Assembly (NCBI RefSeq): GCF_000717185.1
Contig: NZ_JNYE01000105.1
Coordinates: forward strand, 1 to 43,442
Length of the DNA stretch: 43,442 bases
From: Kitasatospora phosalacinea
GTDB lineage: Bacteria > Actinomycetota > Actinomycetes > Streptomycetales > Streptomycetaceae
Direction of reading: 5' to 3'
The first letter of the stretch is position 1; the number at the start of each line of letters is the position of its first letter. This document shows positions 1 through 7,550 of the stretch, one piece after another. Below the pieces are notes generated by a model, which saw only the letters and a program-made list of their open reading frames with translations, made no database searches and was not told where the DNA came from. Made by a program: the position numbers and the translations under genes.

Positions 1-95
1 ACCGTCTCCCCGGCCCATTCCCCCATCGCCACAAAACGAGTCTGGCCCCACCACTCACGCGGCGGAGCCAGAACCCAACATCTTCATCAGTCTTC
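1..95 (-). mobile_element. IS1182-type element, 5' end only (continues left of window)
   Basis: These 95 bases are the reverse complement of 678-772 with four mismatches, all transitions, and no gaps. The shared stretch contains the terminal inverted repeat (here 81-95), the untranslated leader and the first transposase codons. The element therefore points left and its body lies outside the window. With the second copy at 678-1567 it makes an inverted pair around the small gene at 95-493. Whether the outer part is intact cannot be seen. Confidence 0.8.
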
Positions 96-493
96 TAGGG
101 GTTGAGGCGCTTGCGGACCTGCTCCATCGCCGCCCGTCCTTCAGGGCTCTCGTATGCCCGCATGAGCGCCTCATAGCTCGGATTGACGAGAGCCGCGATG
201 CTGTCCCGCACCTCAAGGATCCAATTGGGCTGGGCGGACGCGGCCCAGTAACCACGCTCCGCGAGACGACCACTGGCGGACACCTCGTACAGGCGGACCT
301 GGACGACGGGGTCCGATTCTCCGACGACCGAAAGAACCCAATCGCCGGGCGAAAGGTCCACGCGAGCACCGAAGTTGGTGTACAAGCCGTCGAAGGCTCG
401 CCTGCCGCTCTCCGATGGGTCGACCGACGACAGCAGCATGAGCCAGTTGTCCCGCGCTGGCCTGCCGAGCCCGGGGGGCATGTTGACCATCAT
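95..493 (-). CDS. Small hypothetical protein between inverted IS ends
   Basis: I do not recognise a family. The frame encodes about 132 residues from ATG at 493, with a hydrophobic, beta-rich middle (WVLSVVGES) and a helical C-terminus (YEALMRAYES). The frame stays open upstream to a GTG at 646, but the bases there look non-coding; no convincing ribosome site precedes any candidate, so the start is uncertain. Third-position GC is lower than in neighbouring genes, suggesting acquisition with the IS elements. The TAG stop uses the last base of the IS terminal repeat, so the true C-terminus may have been cut by insertion. Confidence 0.45.
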   Translation of the reverse strand: MMVNMPPGLGRPARDNWLMLLSSVDPSESGRRAFDGLYTNFGARVDLSPGDWVLSVVGESDPVVQVRLYEVSASGRLAERGYWAASAQPNWILEVRDSIAALVNPSYEALMRAYESPEGRAAMEQVRKRLNP

Positions 494-677
494 GGATCGA
501 ACGGTAGCAGCGACGCTTTCGCGGAGCCATCTTTCATCCTGAACTACCTTGCAAAGCCTGCTACTTCGGGCGACTGAGGTCGCGTTTCGGCCACTCGGTC
601 CCGCTCGGCCGCGCCGGCCGAAACCGGCGCCCGACGGCGCCCGCACCGTGTCCCAGCCTTGCCCCGACCTGGCACTG

Positions 678-1567
678 GAAGACTGATGAAGACGTTGGGT
701 TCTGGCTCCGCCGTGTGAGTGGTGGGGCCGGACTCGTTTCGTGGCGATGGGGGAATGGGCCGGGGAGACGGTCGGGCCGGATGTGCGGGAGACCTGCCGG
801 GAGTTGATTCCGGTGGGGGAGTGTGTTCGCGTTCCTGGCCGAGCACCGGGGCCGACTGTTCCCGGCGGGGATGTTCGCGGACATGTACCCGTCGGCGAAC
901 GGCCGTCCGAGCATGCCGCCGCAGATCCTGGCCGCGGCGATCACGCTGCAGGCCCTGCACGGCCTGTCGGACTTCGCGACCGTCCTGGAACTGCGCTGCG
1001 ATCTGCGGTGGAAGGCTGCCTGCGGGCTGGGTCTGCACGACACGGCGTTCGACTCGTCGCTGCTGGCCTACTTCCGGCGTCGACTTCCCCGGCGCCGAGG
1101 ACGAGCCGGTCGACGCGTTCGGCGACACCGCCTACTCCACCGGCCCCACCCACCAGGCGTTACAGCACGCCGGGCACCGGGGGTTCCTCAAGCCCGCTCC
1201 ACTGAAGACCGCCGTTCCCGGCGGGTTCGGCCTCGACGACTTCGCCATCGACACGGCCGCAAGCACGGTGACCTGCCCGGCCGGCCGCACCGTCCCCCTG
1301 TCCGATCCGTCCGGACACAAGATGCAGCGCAAGGCACTGTTCACCGGGCAGTGCACCGGTTGCCCGCTGCGGGAACGGTGCAGCACCGCCAAGGCCGGAC
1401 GGATCGTCACCATCCGCCCCCACCACGACCTGCTCGCAGCCTCCCGCCGGGCTGCCACCGACCCCGACTGGCAGGCCGCCTACCGCCGCTGGCGGCCACC
1501 GGTCGAACGCGCCGTCGCCTGGCTCGTCGCCCACGGCAACCGACGACTGCGATCTTCATCAGTCTTC
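678..1567 (+). mobile_element. Internally deleted IS1182-type insertion sequence
   Basis: The ends are a perfect 15-bp inverted repeat, GAAGACTGATGAAGA at 678-692 and its complement at 1553-1567. Only about 0.9 kb lies between them, roughly half of what a full IS1182-family element needs. The right repeat follows directly on a truncated transposase. CTAG follows the right end and also lies just outside the left-hand copy, while CTGG sits at the left end of this copy; a CTAG target duplication is possible but not shown. Because both ends remain, the element could still be moved by a transposase supplied in trans. Confidence 0.82.
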
Positions 1568-1570
1568 TAG
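741..1570 (+). pseudogene. IS1182-family transposase, frameshifted and deleted
   Basis: Three frames carry pieces of one transposase. The first (MGEWAGETVGPDVRETC) runs from 741 to about 815, where an extra G in a G-run shifts the frame. The second (LFPAGMFADMYPSANGRPS, then LAAAITLQALHGLSDF) ends near 1080. A net deletion there jumps to the third (VDFPGAEDEPVDAFGDTAYS) through the zinc-ligand-like CTGCPLRERC. The protein ends at RRLR with a tail read from the terminal repeat. The central catalytic part and the C-terminus are missing, so the product cannot be functional. Confidence 0.85.
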
Positions 1571-3051
1571 GCCTTGCCCGGACGGTCGCTCAGCCAGTCG
1601 CGGGGGGAGGGGAGGCGGGCGGCGGGCGGGGTGTCGGGGAGGAGGAGGGGGAGGCGGACCTCCAGCCGGCAGCCCGGGGGGTCGGGGCGGTCGGTGAGGC
1701 GGGCCGATCCGCGGTGCAGGGCGGCCTGTTGGGCGACCAGGGTCAGGCCGAGACCGGAGCCCGGGCTGTCGGGGCGGCGGTGGAAGCGGTGGAAGACGGC
1801 GGCGCGTTCGGCGGGCGGGACGCCGGGGCCGGTGTCGTCCACGGTCAGGCGGGCGGTGCCGTCCGCGACGCTGAGGCGGACGTCCACCTCGGCGGGGCGG
1901 TCGGCGGGACGGTCGGTGGGGCGGCCGTGGACGGCCGCGTTGCCCAGTAGGTTGGCGAGCAGGATGCGCAGGCCCGCGTCCCAGCCGAACACTCGTGCCT
2001 CCGAAGGTAGTTCGGTGCGGTAGACGGTGCCGGGGTGGCGGCGGGCGGCCTCGGCGACGGCGGTGTCCACCAGTTCCGCGAGGTCGACCGGGCCGAACGC
2101 GGAGACCTCCACCAGGTCGCCCCGGGCCAGTGCGGAGAGGGCACTCAGCAGATCTAGCATCCGGACGTGGTCCTGCTTCAACTCGCCGAGCACCTCGGCG
2201 CGTTCGTCCTCCGGCAGGCCCGGGTGGGCGGCCAGCACGTCCAGGTTGGTGCGCAGGCTCATCAGCGGGGTGCGCAGCTCGTGCGAGGCCGCCGAGGAGA
2301 ACGAGCGTGCGGTGTCCAGGGCCTGGGTGGTGCGGGCCGCCTGCTCGTCGTACCGGGAGAGCAACAGGGCGATCGTACCGGACAGTTCGTCCACCTCGGC
2401 GGTACCCGTCCGGGCGTGCGCGAACGCCGTGTGCCCGGAGCGCGGGTCCAGTGCGGCCGCCCGGCGGCCCAGTCGGCGCAGCGACAGGGTGGCCCGTTCG
2501 GCGAGCGCGAAGGCGACCAGCCCCGAGAGCGGCGCCGCGAACAGCGCCACCAGCAGCACCCGCCGTCGCACCGCCCGCAGTTCGTCCGCGGGCTCCCCGG
2601 CCGGGGCCAGTACCCACAGCGTCCCGCCGGCACTCCCGCTGGCACTCCCGCTGATCACCTTCACCGTCAACACCCGCCAGGCGGAGCCGCCTTCGCGGAC
2701 CGTCACCGCCCCTCCGCCCGGCGTCCGCGGGAGCAGCCGCGGATCGTCCGGCTGCGGGCCCGCCGAGAGCAGCACCGTGCCGTCGGCGGCGGTCACCCGG
2801 ACGCCCGCGTCCAGCGCCGCGTCCGTCAGCTTGCGCTGCTGGTTCTGCTCCACCCTCGGGCGGCCCCGGTCGTCCGCTGCGAGCAGCCCCCTGGCGTTCG
2901 GCAGGAGAGCGGCCGCCCGGGCGCTCAACTGCGCGTCCTGGCGCCGGTGCAGGTCCGTGCCGACCAGCGGCAGCAGCAGTACCCCGGCCGCCACCACCAG
3001 CAGCGGCACCAGCGCCGCCGCCCCGATCGCGATCCTGGTCGACAGTTTCAC
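1567..3051 (-). CDS. Two-component sensor histidine kinase
   Basis: This 494-residue kinase senses an unknown extracellular signal and phosphorylates the regulator encoded upstream. A first membrane helix (about 7-30), an extracytoplasmic sensor (about 31-160) and a second helix (about 164-186) precede HAMP, the H-box SHELRTPL with His257, the N-box LGNAAVHG, and G-boxes DDTGPGVPP and GSGLGLTLV. The GTG start overlaps the regulator stop as GTGA, so the pair is translationally coupled. The TAG stop overlaps the IS terminal repeat at 1567-1569; the IS landed exactly at the 3' end and may have shaved the C-terminus. Signal and targets are unknown. Confidence 0.92.
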   Translation of the reverse strand: MKLSTRIAIGAAALVPLLVVAAGVLLLPLVGTDLHRRQDAQLSARAAALLPNARGLLAADDRGRPRVEQNQQRKLTDAALDAGVRVTAADGTVLLSAGPQPDDPRLLPRTPGGGAVTVREGGSAWRVLTVKVISGSASGSAGGTLWVLAPAGEPADELRAVRRRVLLVALFAAPLSGLVAFALAERATLSLRRLGRRAAALDPRSGHTAFAHARTGTAEVDELSGTIALLLSRYDEQAARTTQALDTARSFSSAASHELRTPLMSLRTNLDVLAAHPGLPEDERAEVLGELKQDHVRMLDLLSALSALARGDLVEVSAFGPVDLAELVDTAVAEAARRHPGTVYRTELPSEARVFGWDAGLRILLANLLGNAAVHGRPTDRPADRPAEVDVRLSVADGTARLTVDDTGPGVPPAERAAVFHRFHRRPDSPGSGLGLTLVAQQAALHRGSARLTDRPDPPGCRLEVRLPLLLPDTPPAARLPSPRDWLSDRPGKA

Positions 3052-3755
3052 CGGACCGCCCCGCCCCCGTCCGGGGCCCGCAGCACGAACCCCACCCCGC
3101 GCACCGTGTGCACCGTCCGGGGGCGGCCGTCGGCCTCCAACTTCCGCCGCAGGTACGAGACGAAGGTGTCCACGGCGTCGCTGCGCACCTCGAAGTCGTA
3201 GCCCCAGACCCGGTCCAGCAGCACCTCCCGGGAGAGCACGATGCCCGTGTTCCGGGCGAGTTGGGCCAGCAGCTCGAACTCGCGCCTGGTCAGGCGGAGT
3301 TCGGTGCCCTCCCAGAACGCCTGACGGGTCTCGGGGTGGATCCGCAGCGGGCCGACCCGGATCAGGTCCGAGGGCTGCGGCGGGCGGCGGCGCAGCAGCG
3401 CGTGCAGGCGCAGCACCAACTCCTCCAGGGCGAACGGCTTCACCAGGTAGTCGTCGGCGCCCGCCTGCAACCCGGCGATCCGGTCGGCGAGTTCGTCCAG
3501 CGCGGAGAGCATCAGTACCGGGGTGTCGTCCGCCCGGGCCCGCAGCGTCCGGCACACCTCCGTCCCGGAGGGGCCCGGCATCCCGACGTCCAGCACCAGC
3601 ACGTCCGGCGGATCCGCGGCGAGAGCCGCCAGCGCCTGCGCCCCGTCCGCCGCGACCGCGACCCGGAAGCCGCTCAACCGCAGCCCGCGCTCCAGACTCC
3701 GCCGGATCGCCGCGTCGTCGTCCACCACCAGCACCCGCCCGGCCGATCCGCTCAT
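3048..3755 (-). CDS. OmpR/PhoB-family response regulator
   Basis: The protein (235 residues from ATG at 3755) has a receiver domain with acidic pocket VDDD (11-14), phospho-acceptor Asp56 in LVLDVGMPG, a switch Ser84 and Lys106 in YLVKPF. A winged-helix DNA-binding domain follows, ending with the usual VRGVGFVL. The start was chosen because GGAGG lies eight bases upstream; the GTG at 3764 has no room for a ribosome site. It is the first gene of a two-gene minus-strand operon with the kinase. It resembles MprA/CseB-type regulators of envelope stress, but targets cannot be read from the sequence. Confidence 0.92.
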   Translation of the reverse strand: MSGSAGRVLVVDDDAAIRRSLERGLRLSGFRVAVAADGAQALAALAADPPDVLVLDVGMPGPSGTEVCRTLRARADDTPVLMLSALDELADRIAGLQAGADDYLVKPFALEELVLRLHALLRRRPPQPSDLIRVGPLRIHPETRQAFWEGTELRLTRREFELLAQLARNTGIVLSREVLLDRVWGYDFEVRSDAVDTFVSYLRRKLEADGRPRTVHTVRGVGFVLRAPDGGGAVR

Positions 3756-4061
3756 CCGCTGCACCTCCGCCCAGACCGTACCGTCGCGAGGGAAGACGCG
3801 GGGGAGGGGAGGAGAGGGGAGGGACGGGGACGAGGAGGGGCGGGGGCGGGGAGGTGCTGGCGTCGGCGGGTTCGACCGGGCCGAGGGTGGGGCCGGTGCG
3901 CCCCGCCGGCCGTCGCCCCCGCGGGGCGCGCCGAACTGTGCGCGGCCGGGTACGTCCTCGGCTGCCCGGCCTTCAGCGCTCCCGCCCGGCCGTCCGGCCG
4001 GGCCCCGTGGAGGCGGCGTGCCCGGCGGGGGCCGGAGGGGCGGTGCGGTCCTGGCGGCGGG
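3756..4061. other. Intergenic region with G-rich tract
   Basis: No gene is apparent. Between 3789 and 3855 the plus strand is a run of closely spaced G-tracts (GGGGGAGGGG, GGGGACGAGGAGGGG and similar) able in principle to form a G-quadruplex upstream of the two-component operon, on its template strand. The rest is ordinary GC-rich spacer between two minus-strand genes. Confidence 0.5.
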
Positions 4062-4478
4062 TCACGGCTCGTCGTGCCAGGAGAAGGCGGTGATCCGCCA
4101 GCCGTCCGGGGTGCGGGCGAACTGGAAGGTCTTGGTGCCGGCGCCCTCGTACGGTTCGCCGTTCAGCAGGCCGGACTTGCGGTAGGTGCCGATCCGGCAG
4201 GCCACCCCGTCGGCGATCTCGGTGCGCTCGTCGACCTCCCACTCGTGGAAGTCGGTCAACCGGCCGTCGGAGAGCAGGAGTTCGCGCGGGGCGATGAACT
4301 CCTCGACGCCGTACGCGGCGTAGGCGGGCGAGGTCACCACGATCACGCCGCCGGGCAGCATCAGCCGCCGCAGCCGCCCGACGTCGGCCGGGCCGCCGTG
4401 CCGGTTGTCGAACGCGCCGAAGAACTCGCTGGTCAGCCGGTCGAGTTCGGCCTTGGCCGTGAGGGTGGTCTCGGACAT
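4062..4478 (-). CDS. SnoaL/NTF2-like (DUF4440-type) protein
   Basis: This 138-residue single-domain protein has the features of the NTF2-like superfamily: an N-terminal helical segment (AELDRLTSEFFGAFDNR), the turn GGPADVGRLRRLMLPGG, and a curved sheet ending with the hallmark TPDGWRITAFSWH. Members serve as small enzymes, ligand-binding proteins or immunity factors, so no reaction can be assigned. ATG at 4478 is chosen because it matches the family start; the ribosome site is weak. It stands alone, divergent from the VOC gene at 4579 across 100 bases. Confidence 0.75.
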   Translation of the reverse strand: MSETTLTAKAELDRLTSEFFGAFDNRHGGPADVGRLRRLMLPGGVIVVTSPAYAAYGVEEFIAPRELLLSDGRLTDFHEWEVDERTEIADGVACRIGTYRKSGLLNGEPYEGAGTKTFQFARTPDGWRITAFSWHDEP

Positions 4479-4578
4479 GGTCCGCACCGTAACACCGCGC
4501 CCCCGCCGGGCGGGAGGGGGCGGTGACAGGAGGGAACCCGGTTGCCGGTCCTTACCGCCAGGGTTGAGAATCCGGGGC

Positions 4579-4947
4579 ATGACTTCTGTGATCAAGCACG
4601 TGACCATCGACAGCCTCGACCCCTACCGCCTCGCCTCGTTCTGGTCCGAGGTGCTCGGCCAGCCGCTGCACGAGGAGGACTTCCCCGGCGACCCGCAGGC
4701 GCTGATCGAGGCCGCGGGCCTGCTGTTCGTGACCGTGCCGGAGGAGAAGGCGGGCAAGAACCGGATCCACTTCGACCTGCAGCCGCAGGGGCGGACCCGG
4801 GACGAGGAGGTCGAGCGGCTGGTCGCCCTGGGCGCGGTGCGGGTGGACGACCAGCGGCGCCCGGACGGCACCGGCTGGGTCGTGCTGGCGGACATCGAGG
4901 GCAACGAGTTCTGCGTGGAGCGGAGCGCGGCCGAGCGCGCGGCCTGA
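4579..4947 (+). CDS. VOC (glyoxalase-like) family protein
   Basis: The 122-residue protein has the two beta-alpha-beta-beta-beta halves of a vicinal oxygen chelate domain: an N-terminal IKHVTIDSLDPYRLASFWSE motif and a C-terminal half ending VVLADIEGNEFCVE. His and Glu at the usual metal-ligand places (IHFDL in the middle, GNEFCV at the end) are present. In actinomycetes this subgroup is mostly uncharacterised. The frame stays open upstream but only ATG 4579 fits the family. Highly repetitive DNA lies just downstream. Confidence 0.85.
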   Translation: MTSVIKHVTIDSLDPYRLASFWSEVLGQPLHEEDFPGDPQALIEAAGLLFVTVPEEKAGKNRIHFDLQPQGRTRDEEVERLVALGAVRVDDQRRPDGTGWVVLADIEGNEFCVERSAAERAA

Positions 4948-4960
4948 GGCCGGGTCCGAG

Positions 4961-5023
<63 letters not shown>

Positions 5024-5153
5024 GCGGGACGGCCTTCGGAGGGCCGCCGGGAACCGGGGTGAATCCTTTCCGGCGGCCCGTGCCTCTTATGGGCATCACG
5101 CCGGACGGTGCACGGGGCGCCGGACGGCACGGAACAGCCCGGAGGAGAGAAAC

Positions 5154-5243
5154 ATGGTGGTCGCCGTTCTGGTCGGCGCGGGTGCGGTCCTGCTCTGCAG
5201 CTGCGTGCTGGTGCTCAAGCGGAGGCGGGGGAGCCGTGGTTGA
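5154..5243 (+). CDS. 29-residue single-helix membrane peptide
   Basis: An ATG preceded by AGGAGA at ideal spacing opens a 29-codon frame: one hydrophobic helix (VAVLVGAGAVLLCSCVLVL) followed by a basic cytoplasmic tail (KRRRGSRG). The positive-inside rule predicts an outside N-terminus. Its last eight bases overlap the GTG start of the ECF sigma gene, so the two would be translationally coupled. I know of no family. It might anchor or modulate the sigma system, or simply be a coupled leader. Confidence 0.55.
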   Translation: MVVAVLVGAGAVLLCSCVLVLKRRRGSRG

Positions 5244-5796
5244 GACCGCCTGGCCCGGCGAGGAGGTGATCCGCGCGGCGCGCAGCGGCGACCGGGACTC
5301 GCTGGCCGTACTGGTCGCCGAAGCGCACCCGAACGTCCGCCGGTTCGCGCACTCGCTGTGCGCCAGCCCGGAGGACGCGGAGGACGCCGCGCAGGAGGCG
5401 CTGATCGTCCTGTACCGGCGGATCGGCATGCTGCGGGCCAGCGGCGCGCTCGCGTCCTGGCTGTTCCGGATCGTCCGCAACGAGTGCCTGCGCCGGATCC
5501 GGGCCACGCGGCCGCCGCTCGCCGAACTGCCCGGCGGGACGGGGACGGGGGCGGTGGCGGACTCGGCGGAGCAGGAGGCGCTGCGGCGGCTCGACACCGA
5601 GCGGGTCGCCGCCGCGATCGCCGCGCTCCCCGCCGACCAGCGCCGGGTGCTGATCATGCGCGACCTGCAGGGCCTCGGCGGGCGGGCCGTCGCGGACGCG
5701 CTCGGGCTGAGCACGGCCGCGATGAAGTCCCGGCTGCACCGGGCCCGGGCGGCCGTCCGGGCCGAACTCAGCGGCGTCCCGGGCGGCGTGCGGTGA
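5236..5796 (+). CDS. ECF RNA polymerase sigma factor (sigma-70 family)
   Basis: This 186-residue protein has sigma region 2 (residues about 20-90; LCASPEDAEDAAQEALIVLY, then ASWLFRIVRNECLRRIR) and region 4 (about 125-175; LPADQRRVLIMRDLQGLGG and a helix-turn-helix LGLSTAAMKSRLHRARAAV). It directs polymerase to a stress or envelope regulon. The GTG start at 5236 overlaps the 29-codon gene upstream, and its stop overlaps the GTG of the next gene as GTGA. The co-translated downstream membrane protein with paired cysteines may act as its anti-sigma partner, though it lacks a recognisable anti-sigma domain. Confidence 0.9.
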   Translation: MVETAWPGEEVIRAARSGDRDSLAVLVAEAHPNVRRFAHSLCASPEDAEDAAQEALIVLYRRIGMLRASGALASWLFRIVRNECLRRIRATRPPLAELPGGTGTGAVADSAEQEALRRLDTERVAAAIAALPADQRRVLIMRDLQGLGGRAVADALGLSTAAMKSRLHRARAAVRAELSGVPGGVR

Positions 5797-6155
5797 ACGG
5801 GAGCGGCACGGGCGGCGGGGGCGGCCCGGTGGGTGGAGGCGGGGGCAGCGGGGGAGGCCCGGCGGGCGGGTGGCGGTCGCCGGTCGGCGGGCCCGACTAC
5901 GCGAGCGCCACCCTGCCGCGCCACCTGCTGCGCGGTGCGGCCGGGTTCGGCGCGATCGGGGCGGGCCTGGCCCTGCTGCCGGTGCTGGGGCTGCCCGCCC
6001 TGCTGCTGGTCCCGGTCGGGCTGTTCGCCCTGCGGGGCTGCCCGATGTGCTGGACGATCGGGTTGCTGCAGACGCTCTCCCGGGGTCGGCTGCAACGTTC
6101 TTGCGCGGACGGCCGGTGCAGCATCGCGGCCCGGCCCAAGGACGCGGGGCAGTAG
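5793..6155 (+). CDS. Small Cys-rich membrane protein coupled to sigma factor
   Basis: The 120-residue product begins with a Gly-rich disordered segment of about 35 residues, then two adjacent hydrophobic stretches (GAAGFGAIGAGLALLPVLG and LPALLLVPVGLFAL). A cytoplasmic-type tail with GCPMCWTIGLL and RSCADGRC follows. The Cys-x2-Cys plus two further cysteines could bind metal or sense redox state. Its GTG overlaps the sigma stop (GTGA), so production is linked to the sigma factor. A redox- or zinc-responsive partner of the sigma factor is a reasonable inference; direct family recognition is lacking. Confidence 0.75.
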   Translation: MNGSGTGGGGGPVGGGGGSGGGPAGGWRSPVGGPDYASATLPRHLLRGAAGFGAIGAGLALLPVLGLPALLLVPVGLFALRGCPMCWTIGLLQTLSRGRLQRSCADGRCSIAARPKDAGQ

Positions 6156-6501
6156 CGGGCGGATCATCGGATGAGCTGGGGGATCCGCCGGGTGGGGGAA
6201 CGGCCGCCGGTTCTGCGCCGCCCGGCCCGGACGGTCCAGCAGACTCGTCCCGTCGGGCGGCGGACCCGTTCCGACGGCCCCGTGCCGGCAGGCCCGCTGC
6301 GGCGGACCCGTTCCGCGGGTCCGTACCGGCGGGTCCGGCCCGGGGCCGCCCGTTCCGAAGTCGCCCGGCCCGCCCGGACGTCCAGGGCACCCGGACGCCC
6401 CGGGCGCCCGTCCGACGCACCCACCCGTCCGACGCGCGGACCCGACCGAGGCACCCGCCCGACGCGCGCGCCGGATGCGCACCCCCGAGGAGGACCCCGC
6501 C
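6156..6501. other. Intergenic, repetitive spacer before terpene synthase
   Basis: No gene is supported. The 15-mer GGCGGACCCGTTCCG occurs twice (about 6260 and 6300), and short CCCGACGCGCG-like units recur near 6430-6470. The long open frames here are effects of extreme GC content. The strong ribosome site of the next gene is at 6487-6493. Confidence 0.5.
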
Positions 6502-7506
6502 ATGAGCCCCGCCACCGCGCACCGCCTCCCGGCCGGACCGCTCGCCGGGCTGCTCGAACGGATCCCCGCCCCCGGCCCCCACCCGCACGCCGACGCGCTC
6601 CGCGAGGAGGCCGTGCACTGGCTGTCCGGCACCGGGCTGCTCGACCGGGAGGGCGTCGAACGGCTCCTGGAACAGGGCCACTTGGAGCTGGCCGCGCACT
6701 GCTGGGGCGACCTCCCGCCCGGCCCCGCACTACGGGCCGCCACCCAGTGGCTGCTGCTCGGCTGGATCCTCGACGACCGGTTCGACCGGCACTGGCTCGG
6801 CGACCCGTCCGACGAACCCGACCGCACCGTCCGCGAACTCGCCGCCCTGCTCGGCCCGGAGCTCGGCCCCGGCGCCACCCCGCCCGCCCCCGGCACCCCG
6901 CTGGCCCGGGCCTTCCGCACCCTCTGGCAGGACAGCATCGCCCTCGCCGGGCCGTCCTGGCGGGCCCGCCAGACCGCCGACTTCCGCAGCTACCTGGAGA
7001 GTTCACTCGACTTCCTGCGCCTGCGCGGCGCCACCCCCACCGTCCCGCAGTACCTCTCGCACCGCGACCAGGACGGCGCCACCCGCTGCGCCGCCGGGGC
7101 GGTCGAGCTCGCGCACCGCCTCGACCTGGCCGAACAGTTCCACGGCCACCCCCAACTCGTCGACCTGCGCACCCGGTTCGACCACCTGGTCGGCTGGGCC
7201 AACGACCTCTGCTCCTACCGGGTCGAGACCGCCGCCGGGCACGGCAACAACCTGCTCAGCGCCCTCGAAGTGCACGAGCGGCTGCCCCGGGACGCCGCCG
7301 CGGCCCGGGTCGCCGCGCTCTGCGACGCCGAACTCACCACCCTGGAGTTCCTCGCCGAGGGCATCGCCCGCGGCTCCCACTGGCCGCCCCAAGTGCGCTG
7401 CTACGTCCGGGCCCTGGTCCGCTTCGTGCACGCGCTGCTGCACTGGAGCGCGACCAGCGCCCGCTACCGCCCGCAGCCCGTCCCCCCGCCCCGGGGACGC
7501 GAGTAG
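6502..7506 (+). CDS. Class I terpene synthase (terpene cyclase)
   Basis: The protein (334 residues) ionises a prenyl diphosphate, probably farnesyl diphosphate, and cyclises it. The aspartate-rich motif is DDRFD at 91-95, and the NSE triad is intact in NDLCSYRVE (Asn234, Ser238, Glu242). An Arg-Tyr pair near the C-terminus (SARYRP) matches the usual diphosphate sensor. Length and motifs fit bacterial sesquiterpene synthases. ATG 6502 follows GAGGAGG by eight bases. No P450, methyltransferase or prenyl synthase is adjacent, so the product would be an unmodified hydrocarbon or alcohol unless tailored elsewhere. The exact skeleton cannot be predicted. Confidence 0.9.
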   Translation: MSPATAHRLPAGPLAGLLERIPAPGPHPHADALREEAVHWLSGTGLLDREGVERLLEQGHLELAAHCWGDLPPGPALRAATQWLLLGWILDDRFDRHWLGDPSDEPDRTVRELAALLGPELGPGATPPAPGTPLARAFRTLWQDSIALAGPSWRARQTADFRSYLESSLDFLRLRGATPTVPQYLSHRDQDGATRCAAGAVELAHRLDLAEQFHGHPQLVDLRTRFDHLVGWANDLCSYRVETAAGHGNNLLSALEVHERLPRDAAAARVAALCDAELTTLEFLAEGIARGSHWPPQVRCYVRALVRFVHALLHWSATSARYRPQPVPPPRGRE

Positions 7507-7550
7507 GGCGCGGTACGGGGCCCGGCGGGGCTCGGCGGAGCCCGGCCGGG

